From assembly GCA_022842065.1 (NCBI GenBank), contig JALHQH010000037.1:1-64000 (forward strand): a DNA stretch of 64,000 nucleotides, written 5' to 3'. Source of the stretch: Caldilineaceae bacterium. Lineage in GTDB: Bacteria > Chloroflexota > Anaerolineae > Caldilineales > Caldilineaceae. Within the stretch, counting starts at the first letter, position 1, and the number at the start of each line of letters is the position of its first letter. Below the pieces are notes generated by a model, which saw only the letters and a program-made list of their open reading frames with translations, had not been told where the DNA came from and ran no database searches. Positions 17,766-26,504 of the stretch are shown in pieces. The translations under genes and the position numbers were made by a program.

Positions 17766-18854
17766 TTATTCATTAAGCAATTGCCAAAGCCCCTGTGTAT
17801 CGCGGCGGAATAAGAAGGGTATATCGATGCGTTCGCTCGTTGCAATCAGGTTATAGTCAAAAGGGGTTGCGCGCACCAACATATCCCCATTCGGCTCCCA
17901 ATCAATCCGCCAGGCTTTGAGTGCACGCTCGGGCAGGGCCAATTCCAATTGCGGCTGACCAGCAAAGTCACCAGTTGGGGTTAAAGCAACCGAATAGATC
18001 TCTGAAGTACGCGCAATGCCAAAGTAAAGGCGCTTGCCGCTTGCTTCATTGTTCACGGCAACCCCAAAAGGATCAATCCCTTGCAACTCAGCAACCACAG
18101 CCACGGTTGCCAAATCAATCCGCACCAGCTTACCTAGCTCCGCTGTAGCAGTGGAGCCGGCAACGGTGGATGCATAGAGACTGTGGGTGTCACAATCATA
18201 GGTCAACCCCAATAGTCCAAAGGGATTGACGGTAGAGGCAGGAAAGTCAGTAGTAATGGTCAGGAGCGCAGTTAGCCATGCACTATCCGTGTCGATACGG
18301 TAAAGCGTATTCTGCCGCGCCAATGGGTTGTCAAGCAAGCTCGTCCGTGGTACCGGAAAGACATAGACATTGCCCAGCGCATCAAAGGTCATGTGCCCCA
18401 GCCAGCCGGCATCATCCCAGGAAGGATCTTGATAAACTTGGGCCGGATTATCTCCGACCGCCGGCTGCACCAGACCGAGGCCTTTGATTTCAGCTGCGGA
18501 GGTGGTGAGGTAGGCAGTAGTGTCAAAGCCCAGTGCGCGGGCAAAACGAGGGTGCTTGCGGCAGTAATCAGCAGGGCCTAATGGCGCCGCTGGTGTCGGC
18601 TTCAGTGTTGCGGTGCTGACGGCCGCAATGTCAGTAGTCAGGAGGAGCGGCGGCGGCATTGTATCGTTGGCCGCACTGCGCCTGGCAAGCAAGTAAATGA
18701 CAGTGGTCACAAGTAAAAGGGGAATCACAACGACCCATACCCCAAAGCGATGTAATTGGCTTGGAGGTGCACGCCGGATCGATCCCGGGGCCGGTGGGAT
18801 AAGCGTGGCTTTACGTGCAGCCGGTTTTGATTTGGGCGCTTTGGCTTTGGACAT
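17766..18854 (-). CDS. Membrane-anchored protein with probable beta-propeller domain, function unknown
   Basis: A 362-residue protein. The N-terminus is basic and Pro/Ala-rich (1-30), followed by a transmembrane helix (about 36-58, VWVVVIPLLLVTTVIYLLA) and a Thr/Pro linker. The rest reads as repeated beta blades (HMTFDALGNVYVFPVP, LLGLTYDCDTHSLYAS, PFGVAVNNEASGKRLYFGIA), as in NHL or SMP-30-like propellers facing outside. No catalytic residues can be assigned. AGGA lies 8 bases before the ATG. It lies 30 bases after the lipoprotein gene at 18885-20795 and is probably co-transcribed with it. I do not recognise the family. Confidence 0.7.
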   Translation of the reverse strand: MSKAKAPKSKPAARKATLIPPAPGSIRRAPPSQLHRFGVWVVVIPLLLVTTVIYLLARRSAANDTMPPPLLLTTDIAAVSTATLKPTPAAPLGPADYCRKHPRFARALGFDTTAYLTTSAAEIKGLGLVQPAVGDNPAQVYQDPSWDDAGWLGHMTFDALGNVYVFPVPRTSLLDNPLARQNTLYRIDTDSAWLTALLTITTDFPASTVNPFGLLGLTYDCDTHSLYASTVAGSTATAELGKLVRIDLATVAVVAELQGIDPFGVAVNNEASGKRLYFGIARTSEIYSVALTPTGDFAGQPQLELALPERALKAWRIDWEPNGDMLVRATPFDYNLIATSERIDIPFLFRRDTQGLWQLLNE

Positions 18855-18884
18855 AAACGGGATCCTGTGAAAGTGAATGAGCTG

Positions 18885-20795
18885 TTACTGGCGAATCGGC
18901 ACAAAAAGCGGCCCAGCAAAACACGGATAATCGACCGGCACATAGACGCCATCTTGTAACGTTGCATCTGCCCAACAATATTCCTGGCCTGGCGTATCAT
19001 CATTCTGCATTTGCGCAACATACCAGATCACCAGTGGACTGTCAGTAATTGACTCCGGAGGGGCGTCAATAAATTTTTCCGGCCCCTGTTGATAATCGGC
19101 GTTACAACAGGGGCCAATCGTAATCAAGTCAGCGTCACCTTCGTCGCCAGCTTGCGCAGCTACCGGTTGTGTCGTTGCATGATGGCGGGTAACATAGAGG
19201 TAGGGCTGATCGCCCCGCCCGCCATCACCGAATTGACCATTACCCGGCACCAGATAGTAGCCGAGGCCATCACTGCTGTTTAAGCGGAACTGATAGCCTT
19301 CGGGGGTAAAATTTGTGGAAGGGCCTTGCCACTGTTCAACTGCCCATGTTTGCCAATCGCTGCCCGTCCAAGCAGCAAAATTCTGGATACCCGCCGGCAC
19401 CAAGCGCACGACCGGGCGATAGGTCCCATCGTTCCCACAGCCCCGGCCATGATTGGCAAAAGCAACCCGAAACCGCCCATCCGCATAAAATTCATAGCGC
19501 TGTGAATAGTAGTAGTTGCAGGGCAGCGGCCAAAATTCACTCTTAAAATCCTGGCGCAGCGCAAAGCCAACCACTTGCCCATCCACCACGATCTCTTCCA
19601 CCTGCGGGCCATTAAAGGCAACCACAGCCGCCTGGCTAAAGATGGGACAGCCAATGGCATCACTATAACCAAAGCCTTCACGGTTTGAATAGCTCACGTG
19701 CCAGTCGACCAATTTGGCACTCTCTAAGACGGGCTGCGCTTGGTAGCGCACATTGCGGATCAGCAACCCATCGGAGCTGGTGAGCAGATATTCCATTGAC
19801 CAGCCGGCCTGCAACAGGGTATTAACCCGATCACAATAATTTTGGGTGACCACTTCATCCTGCAACAGCTTTTCCGTCACGGCTGGTACACTTTGGACCC
19901 CGGCGGCTTGATCGACCGTGCCCACAAAGGTCCAACGCACACCAACCAATGTGCCCGCGGTCAGATCAACAATAGCCCACAGCGCATGATCCCCACGCAC
20001 AAAGGTAGGCGCAACACAGAGATGGTGCGAGCGCTCACAGCGTGAGGCGTTGAGGGCGGTTTTAGTGCTAGCCATCAAGGCATCGGCGGGCTGGGGCGTG
20101 TTACCACCCAGGGCTTGCGTCACTTCGGGGGCGTTGGCGGCAATCTCTTGCGCCACCGCAATTAAATGGGCAGGGAGATCCGGCTGGCTCCCGCTAAAAA
20201 CATCCACCCGCACAACCAAGTCAAGATTGAGATTAACGATGGCAATCGTACTTAGGTTACGGGCATAGTTATAAAGTTCAACGCGAAAACACTTTTGCGT
20301 TTGACAAGCCTCAAGCTCGGCGGTAATGTCGCTGGGCCGAACCGGATAGATACCAAAGATTTCACTGCGCAAGGGGGCACCACTTGCTTCATCGCGCACG
20401 GTGGCGGTAAAGCGCGGATCGCGCAAAGCGACCGTTTGTGCCAGTTGTTGATTAGCATCAAGCCCCTCGTCAAGAAGCAAAACTGGCATCGGCTGCTGTA
20501 ACGCCTGCCGGACACGGTCTAGATGGGCTGCCAACAATGGCATTTCGGCAGCCGACGCACCGGGCGTCACACGGGCGGCCAGTAGTGGTGGTGGGAGCGT
20601 CGCCACTGCTGTGCGCTGAATACGGCTCACTTGTACCCTTTGTAGGGTTGGTGAAGCTAGGGGTGATGGTGTTGCGACCGCGGTTGGCAACAGGGGCGTT
20701 GGCGGCGGGGATGAGTTACGACCGCAGCCAACAAAAAGAGTAAAGCAGAGCAGCAATAACGCCACCCAGCCGACGGGGAAGAATCGATGTGACAA
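18885..20795 (-). CDS. Putative lipoprotein of unknown function (TTG start)
   Basis: A 636-residue exported protein. The start is TTG at 20795, supported by GGAG 6 bases upstream. The signal (VALLLLCFTLFVGCG) ends in a lipobox-like FVGC, suggesting a lipid anchor at about Cys24, followed by a Pro/Thr linker. The body has no motif I recognise. It is rich in Tyr, Gly, Gln and Asp and contains about ten Cys, some in pairs such as CQTQKC and GPCCNA, which suggests disulfides. First gene of a likely two-gene operon with the propeller protein downstream. Confidence 0.7.
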   Translation of the reverse strand: MSHRFFPVGWVALLLLCFTLFVGCGRNSSPPPTPLLPTAVATPSPLASPTLQRVQVSRIQRTAVATLPPPLLAARVTPGASAAEMPLLAAHLDRVRQALQQPMPVLLLDEGLDANQQLAQTVALRDPRFTATVRDEASGAPLRSEIFGIYPVRPSDITAELEACQTQKCFRVELYNYARNLSTIAIVNLNLDLVVRVDVFSGSQPDLPAHLIAVAQEIAANAPEVTQALGGNTPQPADALMASTKTALNASRCERSHHLCVAPTFVRGDHALWAIVDLTAGTLVGVRWTFVGTVDQAAGVQSVPAVTEKLLQDEVVTQNYCDRVNTLLQAGWSMEYLLTSSDGLLIRNVRYQAQPVLESAKLVDWHVSYSNREGFGYSDAIGCPIFSQAAVVAFNGPQVEEIVVDGQVVGFALRQDFKSEFWPLPCNYYYSQRYEFYADGRFRVAFANHGRGCGNDGTYRPVVRLVPAGIQNFAAWTGSDWQTWAVEQWQGPSTNFTPEGYQFRLNSSDGLGYYLVPGNGQFGDGGRGDQPYLYVTRHHATTQPVAAQAGDEGDADLITIGPCCNADYQQGPEKFIDAPPESITDSPLVIWYVAQMQNDDTPGQEYCWADATLQDGVYVPVDYPCFAGPLFVPIRQ

Positions 20796-20894
20796 AAGAC
20801 GCTCCGTTTATCTCCTTACATTAATGTATGCAATAGATTATAAACGGCCACGTCTGGAAAAGCAAAACAAAGAAAGTTTGTCGTAAGGATTAAA

Positions 20895-21842
20895 TCAAGC
20901 GCTTTTTGCCAGGCGTAATACCGTACAGGCTTCTGCCCAGGCCAATGCTGGATTCGCACAACTCTCATAGGTGCCGATCTGCCCTTCCCAGGCCCAGATG
21001 TAGAGCGCATCGGGTTGGTGGCGCACCATGATTTCCCCTTGTTCGCGAATGCGCGCTTCGCGCCCCGCCTGTGCGCGCCAACATTCCAGCCATTCATGGT
21101 GGACCTTGCCCTGTGCACGGGTGACTGCGGCCATCTTGTCGATAATTGGCCCCATCTCAGCAAGATCGCGATCATTGTTGGTCCAGTAAATGTCGGTGCC
21201 AAGATTGTCCAGTGAATCAATCTGCGCAGCCGCCGCCCACATCGCGTCATCGTGGGGCATCAGGCAGCAAAAGGTCTCCAGGTGGCCGTGATTTGCCTTA
21301 CAATAATCAGCAATGATGCGCACGTAGTCGACCACACATTGTTGCCGGAAGGTTTCACGGGTTGCGAGCGGTGTGGTGGCCAGATCACCACCAAAAGTTG
21401 CCTCATATTTATGGCGACAGGCCAGACAGTAACAATCGCGCAGCGGCGTTGGCTCATCAACAAAGTAACCCAGGTAGCCGGCTTTGCTCACCACATCGAT
21501 CAACGATTGGATATACTGAACGGCTTTGCGATTATTGTAGCAGCCGGCCGCAAGCTGCGAGCCATCCATCCCCACCTGAAAACAGTCGGGGTTACTCAGC
21601 AAAAAGTGGCTGGAGCGGCCACCACCAAAGAGATTCAGCGCCCCCCAAAAGAGTGCCAATGGGCGAATACCCTGTTCCTGGGCGATTTGCGGCGTAAAAT
21701 TAACTTTACCGGGAAAGTTGACGAAGTCATTCTCCTGCAGGCAGACAAAGATCTCATCGAGTTGTAGCTCACGCATGGCGCGCAGATCGGTAGCCAAATG
21801 TTTCGGATTGTGGTGTCCCATGTAAGAAACGCCGGTGCGCAT
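20895..21842 (-). CDS. Probable TIM-barrel protein, glycosidase-like, function unknown
   Basis: A 315-residue cytoplasmic-looking protein with no signal peptide. AGGAG lies 7 bases before the ATG. Short strand-like segments ending in acidic residues are spaced along the chain (LDEIFVCLQEND, GYLGYFVDEP, LGTDIYWTNND, DALYIWAWEGQ), which is the pattern of a (beta/alpha)8 barrel with Asp/Glu at strand ends. CYCLACRHKYE near residue 137 has a CxxC that could bind metal. These features recall uncharacterised glycoside-hydrolase-like barrels, but no family signature is certain. It starts 15 bases after the end of the broken HNH gene, so they share a transcript. Confidence 0.6.
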   Translation of the reverse strand: MRTGVSYMGHHNPKHLATDLRAMRELQLDEIFVCLQENDFVNFPGKVNFTPQIAQEQGIRPLALFWGALNLFGGGRSSHFLLSNPDCFQVGMDGSQLAAGCYNNRKAVQYIQSLIDVVSKAGYLGYFVDEPTPLRDCYCLACRHKYEATFGGDLATTPLATRETFRQQCVVDYVRIIADYCKANHGHLETFCCLMPHDDAMWAAAAQIDSLDNLGTDIYWTNNDRDLAEMGPIIDKMAAVTRAQGKVHHEWLECWRAQAGREARIREQGEIMVRHQPDALYIWAWEGQIGTYESCANPALAWAEACTVLRLAKSA

Positions 21843-21857
21843 AAAGCAGCTCCTTTA

Positions 21858-22252
21858 TCAAGTAATCCCTAAAGTAAAACGTTCGGTAATACGCGCAGAA
21901 TCATTCAACCGCAGCAACATAACAGTTACGCGTCCAATGCTGGTTAATGGCACGATCTCGCCTTTTGTATAACGAAAATGATTAACCCACAAGTCTTTGC
22001 GCGGATTGAAAAGCAAGACAAGGGTTCCAGTCAGTGGGTCAAAAGAAGCAATATCACTGCCTTTATAACGATTGCATTCGAAGCACGCAAATGCAAGGTT
22101 TCAACCGTTGTCGCGCCACCATGCTTCTGCGCAATGACATGATCGACTTCATGAGGAATAAAGCCGATCTGCGGTTTACCACAATATTCACAACGTCCAT
22201 TGGCGCGCAAAATAACAGCACGACGCAGGGCAAGGGGAATATGGGTACTCAT
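21858..22252 (-). pseudogene. HNH endonuclease interrupted by a one-base frameshift
   Basis: The first 50 or so residues (LRRAVILRANGRCEYCGKP.., HEVDHVIAQKHGGATTVE) are a classical HNH nuclease N-terminus with the CxxC zinc pair and the catalytic DH. In frame the protein then runs into nonsense and stops at residue 73. One base deleted at the A-run at 22099-22101 (minus strand GTTGAAACC; GTTGAAAACC expected) explains this. In the other frame translation continues as NLAFACFECNRYKGSD, with the second CxxC zinc pair and the terminal N of HNH, to a TGA at 21858, giving about 131 residues. This is either a real pseudogene or an indel error. Its ATG overlaps the stop of the upstream gene (TGATG). 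Confidence 0.85.
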
Positions 22253-22602
22253 CAGTTTGACGGCTGTAGATAGGGCAGTGTACGCGCTTTAAGCATGGTC
22301 ACAAAATGGTTAATCCGCACATATTCATCGAGTTCACGTGTTTCGGATGCGGTTAGTACGCCACTGCGGTTTTTAGCCAGCAACAGATCAATGCGCGCTT
22401 GCATCAGTGGCGTTGGGCCAAAAGCGATAATCTCTTCTGGTGAAGGGTTGCTGATTAAAAATTGGAGAATGTATTGATAAATTTCATTGGGTAGCGGTGA
22501 TAGCTGTTGCAAGCCATAAGCTAATACTTCTGGTAGGCGTGCCTGTTGTGAAGTTAATTCTTCGGCTAAAGGTTCAGGTACTTGAATCGTCATCTCTAAC
22601 AT
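22252..22602 (-). CDS. Small conserved partner protein of the HNH nuclease, function unknown
   Basis: A 116-residue, mostly helical protein (MTIQVPEPLAEEL.., FLISNPSPEEIIAFGPTP, LDEYVRINHFVTMLKA). AAGGTGG lies 7 bases before the ATG. The stop codon overlaps the start of the HNH gene by one base (TGATG), so translation is probably coupled. From memory, small proteins of this type are often found directly ahead of short HNH nucleases in cyanobacteria and Chloroflexota, suggesting a two-gene unit. Whether it is an antitoxin-like or DNA-binding partner is not shown. Confidence 0.7.
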   Translation of the reverse strand: MLEMTIQVPEPLAEELTSQQARLPEVLAYGLQQLSPLPNEIYQYILQFLISNPSPEEIIAFGPTPLMQARIDLLLAKNRSGVLTASETRELDEYVRINHFVTMLKARTLPYLQPSN

Positions 22603-22670
22603 ATATTTTTACCACCTTCTCAGCAAGCCGCCAGCAACGATAAGCTAATTTTATCACAATCAATGGCTAT

Positions 22671-24050
22671 TTACAATGGCTCCACAAAAATAAAAATTAG
22701 ATCATTCACATTGGTCTGGGTCGGGCCGGTCAGTAATAGATCACCACTCGCTTGCAAAAAGGGATAGGCATCATGGCGGCGCAGCGCATCGACGGCGCTA
22801 AAACCTGCGGCGAGCCCGCGCCCTACAGTCCCTTGATCAGCCATGCCACCGGCGCTATCGGTAGGGCCATCGCTGCCGTCGGTAGCCAGAGAGACAATCG
22901 TAACCCCAGGCGTGTTTTGGAGGACTAAGGCTGCGGCCAGCGCCAATTCTTGATTGCGCCCGCCCTGGCCGGGCTGCGCGCCCAAGGTCACCGTAGTTTC
23001 GCCGCCGAGCATGAGACAAGCCGGGGCGGCAACTGGCTGGCCCGTCTCGCGCACTTCCTTGGCCAGTGCCACCGCAACTTTGGCGACTTGGCTTGCTTCG
23101 CCTTCGACATGAGTAGTCAATAATAGCCCGTTATAACCAACCACTTGTGCTTGTTGTAGCGCCGCATAGGCCGCGACCCGATTATCGGCGACAATCAGAT
23201 TAACGGTTCTGGCAAAGGCCGGATCACCAATCTTGGGCGTGTCGGGCAGTGTACCGGCCAAGCCGGCACGTAGCCGTTCGACAATCGGCGGGGGGAGTTT
23301 GTCGGCCAGGTTATACTTTTCGACAATCGCCCACGCGTCGGCCCAACTGCTCGCATCGGGGACAGTTGGACCACTGGCAATGACATCGAGGGGGCTACCG
23401 ATCACATCGCTGAGGGCCAGGGTAATCAAAGTCGCCGGGGCCACCGCCCGCGCCAATTGTCCCCCCTTGACCGCGCTGCAATGTTTGCGCAGGCAATTGA
23501 TCTCGTTGATCGTTGCGCCACAACTGAGCAAGGCGTTGGTCATGCCCTGTTTATCGGCCAGCGTCAGCCCGGAGGCAGGGGCCACCAGCAAAGCCGATCC
23601 ACCGCCGGAAAGTAACGCAATGACGAGATCATCGGCACCAGCATCAGCCGCCAGCTCCAGGATCTGCCTGCCGGCTTGTACCCCCGCTTCGTTGGGCATA
23701 GGGTGTGTGGCTTCGGCAATGGGAACATAGGTCGTCGGCCCACCATGATCAGTTTTGACGACGACTAAACCTGCACTAATCCGATCACCCAAGACGCTTT
23801 CGACGGCTTGCACCATGGGTGTCCCCGCCTTGCCCGCGCCGATCACGATGATCCGCCGATAGTGCGTCAGATCATAGCGATGTGTACCAACCAGCAGCGT
23901 GTCACCGGCGCGCTGCAACAGATTCAGGACAGCCGCTTTGGGGTCAACCGCAGCCAGCGCAGCCGCCAGAATCGGGATGATTTTCCGGCGGACCGTTGGG
24001 TTGGCGTTTAGAATAGATGGGTCAAAGGTCACAAGTACCTCGTCATTCAT
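22671..24050 (-). CDS. Glycerate 2-kinase, GckA/TtuD (MOFRL) family
   Basis: A 459-residue cytosolic enzyme of the usual family length. It phosphorylates D-glycerate to 2-phosphoglycerate using ATP, feeding lower glycolysis. The N-terminal DUF4147 domain shows VIGAGKAG (about 70-77), SGGGSALL (about 150) and KHCSAVKGGQLA (about 190-200). The C-terminal MOFRL domain shows LGGETTVTL, GGRNQELALAAAL and ATDGSDGPTDSAGG. The motifs look intact. The ATG overlaps the stop of the upstream coiled-coil gene by four bases (ATGA), so translation is likely coupled. Confidence 0.92.
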   Translation of the reverse strand: MNDEVLVTFDPSILNANPTVRRKIIPILAAALAAVDPKAAVLNLLQRAGDTLLVGTHRYDLTHYRRIIVIGAGKAGTPMVQAVESVLGDRISAGLVVVKTDHGGPTTYVPIAEATHPMPNEAGVQAGRQILELAADAGADDLVIALLSGGGSALLVAPASGLTLADKQGMTNALLSCGATINEINCLRKHCSAVKGGQLARAVAPATLITLALSDVIGSPLDVIASGPTVPDASSWADAWAIVEKYNLADKLPPPIVERLRAGLAGTLPDTPKIGDPAFARTVNLIVADNRVAAYAALQQAQVVGYNGLLLTTHVEGEASQVAKVAVALAKEVRETGQPVAAPACLMLGGETTVTLGAQPGQGGRNQELALAAALVLQNTPGVTIVSLATDGSDGPTDSAGGMADQGTVGRGLAAGFSAVDALRRHDAYPFLQASGDLLLTGPTQTNVNDLIFIFVEPL

Positions 24051-24331
24051 GTGGGCGTTGCATAGGATTTGGCATTGATGGGTTGACCGATTAATGTTTG
24101 GTAGGCGGCCTCTAACGCAGCAATCTCTTGATCTAACTGTTCATGCTTCTGATGTAAAACAACATTTTCAACGCTCATTTGGTCAAGTTGCTTACGTAAC
24201 TGCTGTAACTGCACAATCAGATCTTGCCCAACTTCATCCTCAGCGCTTTCTAACTTAAGCAAACCGCTTTGATAATTGGTTCGCTCTGCGCCGAATAGTA
24301 TTTCACCTTGTGCAACACGGTATGTCAACAA
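24047..24331 (-). CDS. Small coiled-coil protein upstream of glycerate kinase
   Basis: A 94-residue protein with a TTG start; the Shine-Dalgarno is weak (GTGAG). Residues about 35-80 are a heptad-like coiled coil (LIVQLQQLRKQLDQMS.., HEQLDQEIAALEAAY). Support comes from the ATGA overlap with the kinase gene and from the coding-like composition. I do not recognise the family. It may help dimerise or regulate, or serve mainly to couple translation. Confidence 0.5.
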   Translation of the reverse strand: MLTYRVAQGEILFGAERTNYQSGLLKLESAEDEVGQDLIVQLQQLRKQLDQMSVENVVLHQKHEQLDQEIAALEAAYQTLIGQPINAKSYATPT

Positions 24332-24358
24332 ATAGGCTCACTTTTGCAATAAGAGTCT

Positions 24359-25351
24359 TTACTGGGGCCAAGCTCTACGATAGGCGGTGATCAGCGTATC
24401 CATCAGCTGGTCAAATTTTTCATCCACGATTTGACGGGCTGGGTCAGCGTCGTACCAGGCCATGACTTCGCGTGCGCCGCGGCGCAAGGGAGTAGTACAG
24501 AGAAAATCGGGCACCAGGCGCTTGACTTTACTGTTATCAAAGACCATACTCGCCGCCTTGTCGCCGAGTAAACCGGCACCGAGATTGGCATCATAGGCGT
24601 TGATCAGTTCCGAGGGGATATGGACGAATTGGGGTACAGGCACGCCGGCCGCATCAGCAAAAATCGTATAGATCTGGTTCCAGTTGAGCCACTCGTCAGA
24701 GGTAATATGAAAAGCATCGCCCACTGCACGACTGTTGCCCATCAACCCGACAAAACCCTTAGCAAAATCAGTGTGATGGGTCATCGTCCACAGCGAAGTA
24801 CCATCACCATGCACCACCACCGGTTTGCCCTGGCGCATACGGTCGATCATGGTATAACCGCCGTTAAAGGGAAACATCGTCTTGTCATAGGTGTGGGATG
24901 GACGCACAATTGTCATCGGGAACTTGTTGGCGCGGTATTCCTGCCAGAGCAACTCCTCACAGGCGATCTTGTTGCGCGAGTAGAGCCAATAGGGATTATC
25001 AAGCGGGGTCGATTCAGTCACCGGTAGGCTGGCCGGTGGGGTCTGGTAGGCCGAGGCCGAGCTGATAAAGATGTATTGGCCGACCTTGCCCTGGAAGAGA
25101 TCAAGGTCAGTTTGGACCTGATCAGGTGTAAACGCGATCCAATCAACCACCACGTCAAAGGTGTGGCCAGCAAGCGCCGCAGTTGCAGACGCCTTGTCGC
25201 GAATATCGCCATGTAGCACGGTAACACCATCAGCCACAGGACGGTCGGTTTGGCCGCGGTTGAGCAGGTACATTTCAAAGCCGCGCGCCGCGGCTAAGGG
25301 CGTACACGCAGAGCTAATTTTGCCGGTACCACCGATGAAGAGAACTTTCAT
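24359..25351 (-). CDS. NAD-dependent epimerase/dehydratase, extended SDR family
   Basis: A 330-residue Rossmann-fold enzyme. GGTGKIS (7-13) is the nucleotide-binding loop, S98/S99 lies in FISSAS and Y124xxxK128 (YSRNK) is the catalytic pair. The conserved D49 in LHGDI follows strand beta-3. The C-terminal half (VRPSHTYDKT, HITSDEWLNWNQIY) fits nucleotide-sugar or isoflavone-reductase-like SDRs. The substrate is unknown. GGAG lies 7 bases upstream of the ATG. The gap to the coiled-coil/glycerate-kinase pair is only 27 bases, so all three may form an operon. Confidence 0.88.
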   Translation of the reverse strand: MKVLFIGGTGKISSACTPLAAARGFEMYLLNRGQTDRPVADGVTVLHGDIRDKASATAALAGHTFDVVVDWIAFTPDQVQTDLDLFQGKVGQYIFISSASAYQTPPASLPVTESTPLDNPYWLYSRNKIACEELLWQEYRANKFPMTIVRPSHTYDKTMFPFNGGYTMIDRMRQGKPVVVHGDGTSLWTMTHHTDFAKGFVGLMGNSRAVGDAFHITSDEWLNWNQIYTIFADAAGVPVPQFVHIPSELINAYDANLGAGLLGDKAASMVFDNSKVKRLVPDFLCTTPLRRGAREVMAWYDADPARQIVDEKFDQLMDTLITAYRRAWPQ

Positions 25352-25431
25352 ATCAATACTCCAAAATAATTAATGACGAAAGGAAAATCGTTAATGGGTA
25401 AACGTAGGAGTCCTGCTTTATGGCTACAAGG

Positions 25432-25929
25432 TCAAGCGTTGGCCGGCCGATTTGTATAGAGCCGATGCGCTTGGTCAAAATAGCCATTATAGACCGTTGT
25501 ATCGGCGTCGGGCAGGGATAGGATAAAGGGGATGCTTTGGCTGGCAGTGGGGATCATCGCCGCTATGGGTAAGTCGTTTAGCGGGTGAAACTCGAGTTCG
25601 CCTTCTGTGCAGCTAAGGTCAGTTGGCAGGGCGGTTAACCGGCCAGTAAACCAGAGCAAGATTACCTGCAGGTCACCACGGGTGAGAATGGTCGAGAGCC
25701 GCAGCCGCAAGTTAGCGATCAACGTCGGGGGGATGGTAGTCTCTTCGCCAAATTCGCGCAGCGCCGCCGCGGCCAGATCATTACCTTCCCCTTGGTCGAG
25801 CTCAACCTTACCACCGATACCAGTGATCAAGTTGGGAAAGAGTTTTTTGGTTGGGCTGCGGCGCAGCAGCAGAATCGCCGCAGCGGTAGGATGATAGAGA
25901 ACAATGGCAGTACGGACATCAAGTTGCAT
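25432..25929 (-). CDS. Nudix hydrolase
   Basis: A 165-residue protein from the ATG at 25929 (MQLDVRTAIVLYH). Upstream in-frame starts would add 39 residues unlike the family. The Nudix box is GGKVE..LREFGEET: REFGEE is intact, but four extra residues lie between the leading Gly and the RE pair compared with the canonical spacing. The family hydrolyses nucleoside diphosphates linked to another moiety; the substrate here cannot be told. There is no obvious Shine-Dalgarno. Its end lies 80 bases before the epimerase start. Confidence 0.8.
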   Translation of the reverse strand: MQLDVRTAIVLYHPTAAAILLLRRSPTKKLFPNLITGIGGKVELDQGEGNDLAAAALREFGEETTIPPTLIANLRLRLSTILTRGDLQVILLWFTGRLTALPTDLSCTEGELEFHPLNDLPIAAMIPTASQSIPFILSLPDADTTVYNGYFDQAHRLYTNRPANA

Positions 25930-26040
25930 GATAGTTTGAGAATGAGATTTATGCGCACGTTCGGGTTGGGGCGCGCTGATAACAGCAAATAGTATATCAT
26001 GTAAGTGGATTGCGCGAAATTCTATTTTATCCGTACGACA

Positions 26041-26075
26041 ACGCAAAAACCCCTCGCCGGCGTCGGCAAGGGGTT
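26041..26075 (-). terminator. Intrinsic terminator for the 72-residue gene
   Basis: Read on the minus strand, AACCCCTTGCCG pairs with CGGCGAGGGGTT (one G-U), followed by TTTTTGCG. The stem is 26048-26059 / 26064-26075. It lies 45 bases after the stop of the small gene. Confidence 0.8.
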
Positions 26076-26119
26076 GGTTCCATCACAATGGATTGTTGAT
26101 TCGGAAGACGGAATCGGGT

Positions 26120-26338
26120 TTAGGCAGCAGCCATTGCTTGTATGCTATCACTGGGCCGACGTTGACCAGTGCGTGAGAATGGCGATGTACTTTCGTTGGG
26201 CGTTTGTTCCGCAATTAGCGACGGGCTGGAACCACATGGCAGGTGAGCGGCGCTAAAATGCATGGAGATGGCGTAGTCGAGTTCACTTGCGTAAGCAGCA
26301 GCAGCGCGATCCTGGATCAACAGAGAGACATTTGGCAT
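26120..26338 (-). CDS. 72-residue orphan small protein with its own promoter and terminator
   Basis: MPNVSLLIQDRAAAAY.. is a 72-residue, Ser/Ala-rich product with a single Cys, no signal peptide and no transmembrane helix. I recognise no family. The evidence that it is a gene is the layout: an extended -10 (TGGTATAGT) at 26411-26419, a hairpin in the leader (26372-26393), AAGGG 8 bases before the ATG, and an intrinsic terminator just beyond the stop. It is isolated between the Nudix and AhpD-like genes. It could be a small regulatory protein, a peptide precursor, or a short decayed gene. Confidence 0.5.
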   Translation of the reverse strand: MPNVSLLIQDRAAAAYASELDYAISMHFSAAHLPCGSSPSLIAEQTPNESTSPFSRTGQRRPSDSIQAMAAA

Positions 26339-26410
26339 TGGATTTTCCCTTCATCATCGAAGAAAGATTTTCCGGCAGCGCCATTGCTGCCGGTTGGAAC
26401 AACAGAGGAT

Positions 26411-26419
26411 ACTATACCA
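26411..26419 (-). promoter_or_regulatory. Extended -10 element ahead of the 72-residue gene
   Basis: On the minus strand this reads TGGTATAGT, a match to the TGnTATAAT extended -10. No good -35 is present, which is tolerated with this motif. The leader of about 65 bases carries a CCGGCAGC / GCTGCCGG hairpin at 26372-26393. Confidence 0.45.
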
Positions 26420-26504
26420 TAAGTTCTGCAAAATCAATCTGACATTGTGCTGACATTTTGTCGATATTTCGCATCTTCACGCGACACCGCCTGCGTCGCG
26501 CACG

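Noticed and set aside
22252..22602. Calling the small partner of the HNH gene an antitoxin
   Set aside because: The overlap and pairing fit a toxin-antitoxin layout, but I see no antitoxin-type DNA-binding motif and HNH proteins of this kind are not established toxins.
25930..26046. N-terminal extension of the Nudix protein
   Set aside because: The extra 39 residues are unlike the family and lie upstream of a plausible ATG at 25929 that starts the conserved strand.
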